Shown piece by piece: positions 46,911 through 59,400 of a DNA stretch of 64,000 bases (the first letter of the stretch is position 1; each line of letters starts with the position of its first letter). Origin of the DNA: Erythrobacter sp. KY5 (GTDB taxonomy: Bacteria; Pseudomonadota; Alphaproteobacteria; Sphingomonadales; Sphingomonadaceae). Location of the stretch: assembly GCF_003264115.1 (NCBI RefSeq), contig NZ_CP021912.1, positions 2,649,001-2,713,000 on the forward strand, given 5' to 3'. Under the pieces are notes generated by a model. It did no database searches. It worked only from the letters and a program-made list of their open reading frames with translations, and had not been told where the DNA came from. The position numbers and the translations under genes are program-made.

Positions 46911-47426
46911 CTACTGCTTGGTGGCCGAGGCCGCTTCGACCGCAGCCTTGAGTTTCTGACCCGCATCGGCAGTAACCGTCTGCACCTGGCGCTCGCCGGT
47001 GTTCGGATCGGTCTGGTGGAACCTGAATTCGGTGCCCTTGAGTGGTCCAGAGATGAGGTCGGCGATCATGATCTCGCGCTGGCGGTTCTGGTTGGTGGCG
47101 AAGGGCGCGATCAGATCGACCAGCCATACCCGCTCGCCGCTGTCCCACTCTTCGAGTGTCAGGCGGTTCTCCGGCTCGATCAAGCCTCCTTCGAGCTTCT
47201 TCTCCGCTTCGGCGCCGCACTTGGCCCACATGGCAAGCCCGACGGGCTGGCCGCCATCGCGGAAGAGGTAGAATTGCTGCTTCAGGAGAGCCGGCATGCA
47301 CAGCCATTCGATATCGCCGATCTGCATCGCCTTGTGTAGCGGGGATTGGGTGAGCAGCCATGTCATCTCACCCAAGAGGTGCGAGACGGTCGGAGCGGTG
47401 CCCTCTGGGGGCGCTTGGGTAGCCAT
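46911..47426 (-). CDS. HlyC-type toxin-activating lysine acyltransferase
   Basis: 171 residues. The HlyC fold is shown by SPLHKAMQIGDIEWLCMPAL with the catalytic His31, QFYLFRDGGQPVGLAMWAKC, and the WDSGERVWLVDLIAPF segment with Asp104, matching the His and Asp of HlyC. The family moves fatty acyl groups from acyl-ACP to lysines of RTX proteins before secretion. It starts eight bases after the giant RTX gene, so it is probably cotranscribed, and the RTX protein is its likely substrate. Confidence 0.88.
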   Translation of the reverse strand: MATQAPPEGTAPTVSHLLGEMTWLLTQSPLHKAMQIGDIEWLCMPALLKQQFYLFRDGGQPVGLAMWAKCGAEAEKKLEGGLIEPENRLTLEEWDSGERVWLVDLIAPFATNQNRQREIMIADLISGPLKGTEFRFHQTDPNTGERQVQTVTADAGQKLKAAVEAASATKQ

Positions 47427-47434
47427 GGAAGTCC

Positions 47435-50400
47435 TTACGAGTAGATGTCGGCCAGAGCATATGGCTGATGCCGGTTACGCAGCTGATCTTCAAGCCCTCC
47501 AACGGGTCCAAACGCCGCCATATCCTGCCGTAGCAAGGCCAATCGGCGGCTGATGTCCGGATTGTCATTGGCAGCGTGATCGGACTTTGGCGGAATACCA
47601 TGCTCGAGCCCCCCGGCACCGTCCGCGGTCAGCTCTTCGGGAAGGTCGGACACTTCCAACTGTGAGCGGATGTGGCTGCGCGCATCCAATGAGCCAAGTT
47701 TGTCTAAATCGAGCTCGGACAGGTGTATGCCGCGTTGTGCGAACCGCTCACGCGCCCACAGGTCGACCGGATCCTGACCCGCAGCGATGTTCTCGTAGCG
47801 ACGGAAGAAATCCTCGCTCAGGATATCCTGCAGGCTCAGTTCCTCGATCCGCGGCATGCCATCACGCAGCCACTGATCCCGCCGCAGCGAGTTGCTCGTC
47901 GACGACGCTGTCGCCGGCTTGCGCGTTGGCTTGAAACCGAAGGCCACGTCGCCAAGCGTACCCGTCGAGCCATCGGCAAGATTGAAGACAGCGGTCGAGA
48001 GAAGGACATTTCGCCCGACCTTGTTTGTGTCCTCCGAGGCAGCGGCTCGAAGGCTGATCGAGACGATACCGTGATCGGCAAGTGTGCGCAGTTCGCCCAT
48101 ATCGCTGCGACCGTCATGATCGGTATCGACCCAGACCTTGAGTTCGCCGAACCGTTCGTCAAGCACCGACACGAGACCGTCACCATTGGTGTCGAACGAA
48201 GCTAGACCCTGCATTGCGCTGCGGGCCTCGGGTGCATCCAGGTAGAACGACAGTTCGCTGCCATCGTCGATTCTGCCATTTTCGTTGCGATCGACAACGA
48301 GGAACCCGTCACGGCTAGTGGTCCAACCCGTATCGTCGGCGATGCCGTCGCCATTCATGTCGAAGCGGGCCTTGGTCTTCGAGAAGCGCTCCGTCTCTAT
48401 CCCGTCGCGATCCAGATCGAGCACGATCGCATCGAGATAGCCGTATTTGCGGTTCGCAAACTGCATCTCGGAGACAGCACCCATCGCTCCGGCGCGCGGA
48501 TCCACCTCTCCCCTGGCCCTGCGCGGCACGATCGCCAATTCGCCGCCCATCGAAGCAACACGATACTTCTTCGCCTTACGCTCGAATGAGAGCGATGCGG
48601 CCTTGAACTCGACATCGGCATCTTTGATGCCGGTCAGCGCAGTCGCATGCGTCGAGCCGTTGACTAGGAAGGCAAAGCCGGAATCGAGTACCGTACCGAC
48701 ACCGCCATCGTCACGCGTGAATTCTGCACGATTATAAACGATATTGCTGCCCGCAGTAATGGTTTCGCCTGTGGCGGTTCCGACGAGACCTATCGACGCG
48801 ACACCGGCCTCGGCGAGACTCAGCAATTCGCCCGCATCGGTCATGCCGTCGCTATCGCGATCGAACCACAGCTTGAACTCGACGAAGCGATCATCGCTCG
48901 CATCGAGCAGGCCGTCGCCATTGCTGTCGAACGCAGCCAAGCCTTCGAGGTCGGTTTTCGCGCCTTCCTTGTCGCCTAGGAAAGAGATCTCACCGATATC
49001 GTCGATCGTGCCATTGCCGTTCCGGTCGAGTGCGAGAAGAGCATCGCCCGCCTCGATCCAGCCCGTCCGCTCCAGTTCACCGTCGCCGTCCTGATCGAAA
49101 AGAGTAGTGCTCGCGGCCAAGGAGACGAGCCCCTCGCCGTCGCCATCAAAATCGAGGACGATCGGTGCCGCCAACCCGTATTGCTGAGCATCATCATCCT
49201 GCTCTTCAGGATCGGAGCCCTGCGCGCCTTGCGGCGTTGTCTGCTCGACGTCCTCAGGCGCGACCCAGATCAGTTCAACATCGTCCGGCAGACCTTCGAT
49301 TTCCGCTTCCTGTGGAGCAGAGGGCTCGAATGCAAAGCTGATATCGCCGACCAAGCCCAGGCTTCCATCGGAGTTGAGATAATCGGTCGTGGCGAAGATC
49401 ACATTGTGATCGTCGGCCGGCTCCTCGCCGGTCTGGTTCAGTGTAAGATTGAGCTGGACGATGCCTGCCTCGGTGAGAGTGCGCAGTTCGCCCTCGTCGC
49501 TGATGCCGTTCTGGTTGGCGTCCTGCCAGACGAGGAACTCCGCGAAACGCTCATCGCCTGCATCGAGCAAGCCATTCTGGTTCGTATCAAACGCGCGCAG
49601 ACCCTCAAGGTCAGTCAGCGCATTTTCGAGGTCATCGGCAAAAGATATCTCCGAGCTATCGTCGATGATGCCATTACCGTTGCGGTCGAGCGCAAGCAGC
49701 GCATCGTCCGCCGCGACCCAGCCCGTACGATCCGCAATGCCATCGAGATCCATATCGAAATAGACCGTGCTCGCGTCGTAGTCGACCAGTTCGAGGCCAT
49801 CGCCATCCAAGTCGAGGACGATCGGCAGGACAGCAGATGTGCCATGCTTCTTGAAGATGACGGTGACTTCTTCGACCTTCTCGACACCCGAGGCATCCTT
49901 GAGACCGATCTGCATGACGTAGTTAAGCTGGAAATACCACCTGCCGCCAAGTGTGGGGTGGTATTTGATCCCGCCTTCCCATTCGCCGTCGCCCGGCAGC
50001 GAGAAATAGAGTTTGCCAGCTGACGACCCGCTCGCCGCGACCGAGACATAGGGGTAGCCGGTATTGTCGACATCGGAACTCGAACCGCGCACAAGTCCTT
50101 TCTCGAGTTTGCTGACGCTGATAATGCGGTATGACGATGCCGCCGCGCCTGTTTCAGGATCAGTCCCGCGAACCTGGCCTATGTAGCCGGTCTTCTGATC
50201 ATCGCTGACGTAGAAGGTGCGGGCCGAGCTTAGATTTGGGCCTTCGTTTTCGTCGGTAATCGTCGCCGTGAACGTCCCGGTCACCGAGCGTCCAAGCGAG
50301 TCCGTCGCTTTCACGGAAAGTGATTGGGTGGCGAGCGAATGATCGCGCACCGGAACGTAGGTTACATAGGGTTCCTGCGGCTCAGACGGGAAATATGGCT

Positions 50401-53400
50401 CATAGGGGTCGTTCCACCCACCGCCACCCGGACCAGGATCGGGATAGACCCAGCGCTCTTCATACCGGGTCGTAACTGCCTCATAGTCGGCTACACCCGC
50501 GGTGAGATAGACGACCCCTTGTGCGTTGATGCTCCAGATGCCCGACTGGGTACTGCCATCCGCGAATGACCAGGTCATCCCTTCGCCTTCGGGATCCTGC
50601 AACATGCTCGAGCGCAGGTTGAAGGACGGACTGAAAGCCGTGTTCGGCGGTGTCGGCCTGTTCTCCAGAATGGAGCCCGAAGCAGCCACAAGCGAATGTA
50701 GCTCGTCGACATTGCCGACATTGATCGCGACTGTGCGTTGCGATTGGGTGTATCCGGCCGCGCCGGCATTATCCCTCGCGATCACTGTATAAGAGCCGTT
50801 GGGATTGCTCATCGTGTCGTAATCGAAGACCGCGCGCGTCGTGATTGCGCCAGAGGTCGCGTTGATGGCGTAGCGTCCATCGGCAGATACGCCGCTCGCG
50901 CTGCTTCCGTTGAGGAAGTAGTAGCGCTGCTGGCCAAACGCAGTACTCGCCGAGTCCGGATCGCTGGCGCTTATGGTCGTAACAACGGTGCCAACCGCCC
51001 TGTTCTCGAGGACGGTCTGCGTCGCGACTGCCGCGAGCGCGTTTTGCTCGTTCACATTGTTGATGCCGATCGTGACTGTGCTCTGCGCCTGCTTGTACCC
51101 GGCCGCCCCGGCGTTGTCGCGCGCGATTACTGTATAGGAGCCCGACGTATTGCCTGCCTCGAAGTTGAGCGCGGCTTTCGTGGTGATGCGCCCCGAAATC
51201 GCGTCGACCTGGTAACGGCCATCGGAAGAAGTTGCGCTCGCCGTGCTACCGTTGAGGAAGTAATAGCGCTGCTGACCGAAGGCGACGGTGGCGGAATCCG
51301 GGTCGCTCGCGGCAACCGTTCCAACCAGCGTCCCCACAGCGACGTTCTCGTTAACGTTCCACGAATGGCTCGCCGGAAGCGTGTTCTGCTCGTTCACATT
51401 GTTGATGCCGATCGTGACCGTGCTCTGTGCTTGCTTGTATCCGGACGCCCCGGCATTGTCGCGTGCTATGACCGTATACGCTGCTGAGGTATTGCCTGCC
51501 TCGAAGTTGAGCACCGATTTGATCGTGATGCGCCCAGTCGATGCTTCGATCTGATAGCGGCCATCGGAGGAGGTCGCACTCGCCGTGCTGCCATTGAGGA
51601 AGTAGTAGCGCTGCTGACCGAACGTGATGCTCGCCGAATCCGGATCGCTGGCGGCGACCGTGCCAACGAGCGTTCCCGCAGCGGCATTCTCGTTCACGTT
51701 CCAGGAATAGCTCGAGGGAAGCGTGTTCTGCTCGTTCACATTAGTGACCGGAACCACGATCGTCTTGTCGACGTAGCTGCCGTCAGCATCGAAGGCGCGC
51801 ACGGTGATCGTGTTCGCGGCATCGCGATTGGATGCCTCGTAATCGATATTGCCCCCGCCATTGTTGACGAGCAGGCGCCGCGTGTTGCCGGGATCGAGCA
51901 CATACCGTCCGCCCGCATTGTTGAGCAGCTGGAAGTGAGTCGGCGCAGGTTTCCCCTCGGCGGTATCCGGATCGATCGCGGAAAGCAGTCCCACGAAAGT
52001 ACCGCTTGCCGCGTTTTCGGCGACCGAGCCGGAAAGGCTGATATCTGTGGGCTTGCCGTTGACGACCACAGCGAGCGGCGTCCAGCCTGACGTGCGGACC
52101 GAAGAACCGTCGCGCGTCTGGACCGCGAAGCTGAGCGATGCGTCTTCGTGACGGCCTGCCGGCACCTTCATTCTGAGGCCGCTCAGCTGATTACTGGTTA
52201 GGCGCCACCAGCCCGAGGCGGACTCGAACGTCCCGACGGCCGTGCCCGACGAATTGACCAGGCTATATCCGCCGGGCAGTCCCTTGACGAGCACATCGAC
52301 GCTCTCCGAACCGTCCGTGTCGGACGAGGTTGCAGCCACCGCAATCGCGATATTGGTCCCGGCATTGCCGCCTGCACTGGCAAGCTGCGTAAGCACGCCG
52401 GTATCCGCTGTCGGCGCGATGCTGAGCGCAACCCCGCCCGGATCGAGCGCTGTCCGGGTCGTGCCCCTGATCTGCGCCTTCAACTGCAGCGGCAGCGTTC
52501 CGCCCGACAGCAAATGCGTGCTGGCATTGGGCGCGAGCGTCAGCGTCACCGAACGATTGCCGCTCGTATCGGGCGTTCCATAATCGACACCCGTCACATA
52601 ATCGGCGAGCGCGTGGCCACCCGATGTATAGAGCGAGAGATCGATATTACTCGCCGGAATGTCGACGCCCAGACCCTGCTCGTCTTCGAACCACGCCCGC
52701 ACGGCGAAGGTAACTTGGGTGATCCCATTGTCGAGCGCTTCGACACCGCTGATGGTGCCCGTATTGCTGATCTTTGGCGGACCCAGGCGGCCCCAGTAAT
52801 CTTCCATCCCGTTACGGAAGGACATGTTGCTGCCGCGCAGACTGGCCATTTGGGCTTGGGTGGTCGGACGGCTGCCGGAGGGAATCGTCGCCATGAGCGC
52901 CACCAGCGCATCGACATTCACTGGCATCGCTGCGCGATCAACACCGTCCGAGATCAGGTCAATCCTGAAGTCGCCACGATTGGGGTCGGCAAACCAGCTC
53001 TCAACTGTTACGCTGCCTTCTGTACCTGCGCTGCCAAGTAGCGTCAGGCGCAGGTCGTCACCCACCCGGTCGAACCAGATGTGATCGTAGAGCACGGACC
53101 CATCAAAGGTGAGGTGATCGAAATCAGCACCCGTTGCATCGAAGTTGCGAATCCGGTCGTTGCCCTGACCGCGTGAGACGTAGTAGGTATCATTGCCCGT
53201 GCCACCGACCAGAATATCGTCGCCAGCGCCGCCATCCAGATAATCATCGCCAGACTGTGCATCGAGCATATCATTGCCCGCACCGCCCAGCAGGTGGTCA
53301 TCGCCAGCGCCGCCGTAAATCGTGTCGTTGCCTGCGCCGCCCGAAAGCACATCGGCCCCGGCCGAACCGGTCAGCGTGTCGTTGAAGCTTGAACCCTCGA

Positions 53401-56400
53401 CCAGTTCGATACCTGATAGTGTATCGCCTTGGGCATGTCCGCCACTGCCTGTGCCATTGGCGAGGTTCACGTTCACCGCTGCATGGGAGGCAGCATAAGT
53501 GACTCCGTCGAACCCGGCACCACCGATCAGCTCGTCCGCACCAGATCCTCCATCCAAATAGTCGTCGCCGTCACCACCATCGAGCAGATCGTTACCGGCC
53601 CCGCCGATCAGGCCAGCAGCGGTGAACCCACGAAGAGGATCGGTGCCGCTCGCGCGCGCTCCGTCATTGCCCGCTTCGCCATAAAGGAGATCGTTGCCAT
53701 CGCCGCCATCGAGCGTGTCGTCGCCGATACCGCCATAAAGCGTGTCGCTTCCCGCTTCGCCTTCCAACCGGTCGTTGCCGCTGCCGCCGAGCAACAGATC
53801 GTTCCCGTTGCCACCGTAGATGATGTCGTTCCCGTCGCCGCCATCGAGGTCGTCATTGCCGTCCAGACCCGAAATCGTGTCGTTGCCGCCCAAGCCACGA
53901 ATGATGTCGCGGTTCTGCTGTCCGGTCAGCGTGTTGGCCGATGCCGTCCCGTCGAGGACATCATCCTGGTTCGCAATGACGAAGGAGAAGTCCTGCTCGA
54001 AGGAGAGCGGAGCCGACGACTTGTCGGTCGCGCGAATTGTCAAGGTGATCGCCGTGCCATCGGTTTCATAGTCGAGACTCTGGTTGGCGAGCAGCACTAG
54101 GCGGTTGGCGATGTCGACCGCGAAGCGCGTGCTCGGAGTCGTCGAGCCGTTCTCGAACACGGCGAACGCCTGCTGTCCGGTCAGTTGGCCTGGAAGATCG
54201 GCATCGGCGACACTGACCGTCCCGAGCACGACTGCCGGTCGCGGCGTACCGCTCGCGATGCGATCGCGCTCGGTGATCGAAGCGGTTTTCCCCGCCAGCG
54301 CTATCGCGGTCTGGCGCTGATTCACGTCCTCGATCCGCACGGTGAAGCTGGTCGCCTCGCCCGAAGCAAGCTCGCCATCGAACGCTTCGACGCGGCCCGT
54401 CAACGCGATCTCGCCCAATCCGTCGCCATCGCTGTCAGTGATCGCGAAACCCTGCCCGGCAAGCGTCTCGAAATCGGGCTCACTGGCGAATTCCACACGG
54501 TTGCCGACGATCTTGAACTGCCCACCTGGATTACCAGAAGTATCCGGCGTGAAGCGCAATGTTGGTACCGCCCCGCCATCGGGATCGCTGAGCGTGAAGG
54601 TGACCACCGACTTGCCCAGGTTCGAGGCGTTGGTTCCGGCGACATATTCGCCGGTCATACCCATGCTCGATGTCGCTGTCGGCCTGTTGGGTGCCTCGTT
54701 CACATTGCTCACTGTCACGGTAAAGTTCGCGTTTGTCGTCGCGCCATGCGGATCGGATGCCACGACCTGGATCGTATGCGATCCAGCTGCCTCGCGGTCG
54801 AGCAGGGCGACGTTCTGGACACGCAATTCACCATTGGGCAGCAATGAAAAACGACCGCCCAGATCGTTTACAAGTGAATAGCGAACTTCCTCGCCTTCGA
54901 CATCGACGGCCGAGAAGACACCGATGAGAGTGCCTTCGACGGTGTCGCTACCCGGCGCACCTTCGGCAACCGTCAGGAAACCGTTGCCACCGACGACGAG
55001 CGCTCGTGGCGCATCGTTGACGGCATCGATGACGACATGCACCGGTACATCGACCGCATGGCCGTCAGCGTCTGTCGCGATAAGGATGAAGCTATCCTCG
55101 CCGTTGGCATCGGCGAAGGGTGTATAGGTGAGGGCACCGGTGGCCGGATCGAGTGCAGTGATTGCGCCCAGCTGCGGGCCAGAGCTTTCCAGTACCGTAT
55201 AGCTGACGATATTGCGATCGTGATCGATCACTCCGTAATTGCCATCGAGCGTTACGGAGCCGTCCTCGGCGAGGCGCACTTCGCGCGGGGCATCGGGCGC
55301 GGTAGGCGCAGCCTTCCCGCCCTCGTGCCAATAGGTGGGCAGCAGCGCTGCGACACTTGCCGGCATGACCGCCGGAGCCGCTCCTGCAGCCGTCATCGTA
55401 TCGATAAGCGCAAGCGTTTCAGGATGATCGAGGAAGATCGCATGCGTGGTCGTGTAAATCGCTTTGACCGGTCGGTCTGTTCCTGAGAAGAAGCCTTTGA
55501 TCGTCAGGGCCGTATCGCCGCCCATGACTGCAACCCGCAGGTCGCTGCCCGTGCGGGTCATCCAGATCCGATCGTGGCTGACTGTCTCGTCGAACACGAC
55601 CGTATTGATGCCGGTGCTATCGGCGAGCGTGTCGGCACCCGAGAAACGATCAAGGAGATAGGTGTCGTCTCCGCTATCACCCTGAAGCCAGTCGCTGCCT
55701 GCCCCGCCTACGAGGACGTCGCTACCATCGCCCCCGACGAGCACGTCGTTCCCATCGCCGCCAAGCAGTCGGTCATTGCCCCAATTGCCCTCGAGCCGGT
55801 CATTGCCCGCATCGCCGAGAAGCTGGTCGTCGCCAGCGCCGCCATAGATCTCGTCGTTGCCAGTTCCGCCGCTCGCAATGTCGTTGCCATCGAGGGCGTA
55901 GATTACATCATCGCCTTCGCCGCCGGCGATATTGTCTTCGCCCGCGCCGCCATTGATGAAGTCATCGCCATCACCGCCATCGAGAACATTCGCGCCATCG
56001 CCGCCATTGATGACATCGTTGCCGCCCATGCCGAACAAACGATTGTCGCCCGAATTGCCGGTCAACGTGTCGGCCTGATTGGATCCCATCACGCTCTCGA
56101 TACCCGACAGGACATCGCCATAAGCGTCCGATCCGGAATCGCCGCCCTGGGCACCGGAAAGCGCAAGGTTCACCGTCACGCCCTTGGTAGAGCCGATATA
56201 GCGGACCGTATCACCGGCACCGCCGTCATCAGAACCGCCATCGATTATGTCAGCGCCAAGACCGCCTTCGATAATGTCGTTACCGGCACCGCCCGAAAGA
56301 GTGTCATTGCCGGCATAGCCGACCAGGACATCGTCGCCTGCGTCCCCTGCAAGACTATCTGCGAACACGCCATAGCGTCCAAGAAGCAGGTCGTCGAAAT

Positions 56401-59400
56401 CACCGCCCGACTTGAGTTGGTCGCTGGTCGCCATGAAAATGCTGGCGAGTGAAAAAGCGAAGCCGTCGCTCAAGATCACGCTCTCGACCGCGCTGTTCGC
56501 CGAAGCCTGATCACGCAGCGTCACGCTCGACGCGGTCTGTCCAAGGAAACGGATGACGAGGTCCGAACCTTCCCAGACGAAGGCGAGACTGTCGAGCGTG
56601 ATCCCCTTGCCAAACTCGAGCACATCGTCGCCGCCGTCGATGGCGGTGTCGTAGGTAAGCCGCGTTGTCTGCTGACCATTGGTGCGGAGATAGCCATCGA
56701 GCCAGCCCGACTGGATGTAGGCGGTCGGCAGAGGCTGCGTCGGTGAACTCGATGAGGGATGAAGATAGGCCGAACTGTCATACACGAGCTCGCCATCCGG
56801 GCCCTCGACCTGCAGCTGCCAGTAGCGCCAGCCCGATTGCGGGTCGATCGCGCCTGCGGGCTGCCAGCGCGAGACGCTGTAGCCATCGGCCAGCGTGCCT
56901 TCGGGGGTTACCGCCTCTTCGACGATGAAAGCCCCTTCCGCGACGATATCGGCGCCATCGCCGACATTCCAGACGTAAGTGTCGTCGCCGATATTTCCGG
57001 CAAGCATATCGTTGCCTTTGCCGCCGGTCAGCTCGTTCTCACCTTCGTCGCCGCCCAGCTCATCCGCTCCGGCGCTGCCGATCAGGTCCTCGATCGAATG
57101 GAACTCGTCGCCGATCGCATCGCCGCTATTGGTGTGCGCGGCGGACAGATGCACCTTTACGCCGGCTGCGCTTGAGGCGTAGCTCGCCGCATCCTGACCG
57201 GTTCCGCCGATCAGGATATCACTGCCCATTCCGCCATCGAGAATATCGTTGCCCGCACCGCCGTATAGAACGTCATTGCCAGCTTCACCGCGCAGAGTGT
57301 CGAACCCGGCATTGCCTCCGAGGATGTCGTCGCCATCACCGCTCGCAATGACATCGTCACCGCCACCGCCAGTAATCCAGTCTTGGAGCGCTGTGCCCGA
57401 TAGCGGAGTCGCCATCGTGCCGTCATCTCCCTCTGTGCCCGCGACGAGGCGACGCTTCGAGGGATCGATGTCGAGAATGCCGGTGCTGTAGAAGGCGAGT
57501 TTCTCTACTTCGCCTGAACCGACCGCCCCATTCTTGTACCAGTCTTTTAGGGTGATCGAATCCGACGCCGCCGAACTCTCGGCATTCTCGTCGCCGACCA
57601 GCAGCACCAGATCATTGGTGCCCGCTGGGTTGTGCAGCACGATATCCTGAATATCGATACCAAGTGCGAACTCGATCGTATCCACGCCCGCATCGCGGGT
57701 TATCGTGGTCGCGCTCGCAGGCGGCGCAAAGCGCTTGAGCTGTCCTGTTGTGGCATCAAAATCGAAACGGCCGACCCATTCAAGTTGAGGTTCGGCGGCC
57801 GTGCCGACATTCTTGTAAACATAACTTCCGTCAGGGCCGGTGACTTCGGTCGTGTCCGGGTCCTGATTGAACCCGCCTGCCGTGTTCCATCCTCCCGCCG
57901 ATGTCCATACAACCTGCCAGTAATTGGCGTAATCATCAAAGACGGTGTCGTGACCATCGCCGCGAGCGTATTTGAAAGTGTCGTCGCCCGCGCCGCCGAC
58001 CAGAATATCGCCGTCGCCGCGTCCACCGGAGATAATGTCGTCATCATCACCGCCATAAATATCGTCGGCACCGGCATCGCCCGTGATCGCATCGCTACCG
58101 CGGCCGCCGATAAGCCTGTCGTTGCCAAGGCCGCCGATCAGCAGGTCGCGGCCATCATCGCCCGCCACCAGATCGTTGCCAGTGCCGCCATTGCCGACAT
58201 CGTCGCCTGCGAGCAGGCGCAGTTCGTCATCGCCCGCACCGCCATAGACGAAGTCGTTGCCGTTGGTGCCGATGAGCACATCGTCGCTATTCGTACCGAT
58301 GACGAAGCTGGTGACATCGCCGATACGGATTTCGGTTCCGTCAACGAATTTAAGCCACTCGACCCGCTTGAACGGGTTGGAGAACCAGTCGCGCACGGTT
58401 AGCTGATCGCCACTCGAACGTTCCACACCATCCGGGCCGATTTCCATTATTTCGACAATCAGATCTTTGCCGTTCGCCGCCCGGGCGAGGCGAACGTCGC
58501 CGATCCCGATACCGTAACCGAATGCGATGGCATCCTCGCCCCCTGCTACTTGGCCCTTGCTGACGCCCGCACTCGTGCCCAGCCAGTCGCGTTTGAGCAC
58601 ACCATTAGCGATCGCCGCGAAACGCGCCGCGATGGGATCGTTTAGATCCACCCCTGGGTAATCGCCGGGGTTGGGGACCGTCGGCGCGATCGGCGCGCTC
58701 GCATCGGTGTCGTCAGCCAGATCCTTCCCGTCGCCGCGACGCAATAGGTATGTATCGTCACCCGCGCCGCCATAAAGCTGGTCGCCAGCGAGCCAATTGC
58801 CGTTCGCATCAAACTTGTCAGTGCCGCCGGTTAGGATGTCCCCGCCGTCGCCGCCGCGAAGGATATCCGCCCCCGCACCGCCTTCGAGCCAGTCTGCGCC
58901 CTCGCGACCGAACAACTGGTCGTCACCCGCGCCGCCATCGAGGTAGTTGCCGTCCCCGCCCAAGCCACCGCTTTGCGCGCCGGCATCGAGCCGGTCGTTG
59001 CCGGCGCCGCCGAGCAGCCAGTCATCAAGACGACCGCCATAAAGTGTGTCGTCCCCGTCGCCGCCGAAGATGTTGTTGCCCAAATTGCCGCCGTGGACAG
59101 TATCGTTGCCGCCACCCGCATCGATCGTGGCTGCAACTTCAATAGTGATTGCCGACCCGTCGGTTGCGTTGCCGTTGATGATCAGCCCGGTCGTGTTGGC
59201 GATACGTCCCGCCCCGCCGAAAACCTCAAAGCCGTCCTGGTTGTGGGTGACGTTTGCGATAGTAATCACATTCGCTGCATCATTGCCCTCGATCTGAGTC
59301 TGGCCGGCAATGTCAATCGCGTCGGAAAGCACATATTCTCCAACGCCGACCAATCGCGAAATGCGATCACTGTAAGGATTATAGTCAAAGCCGAACTGCA

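Noticed and set aside
53140-59140. Regular short repeats that look CRISPR-like in plain sequence
   Set aside because: The period follows nine-residue RTX codon repeats (27 bases), without constant direct repeats or unique spacers.
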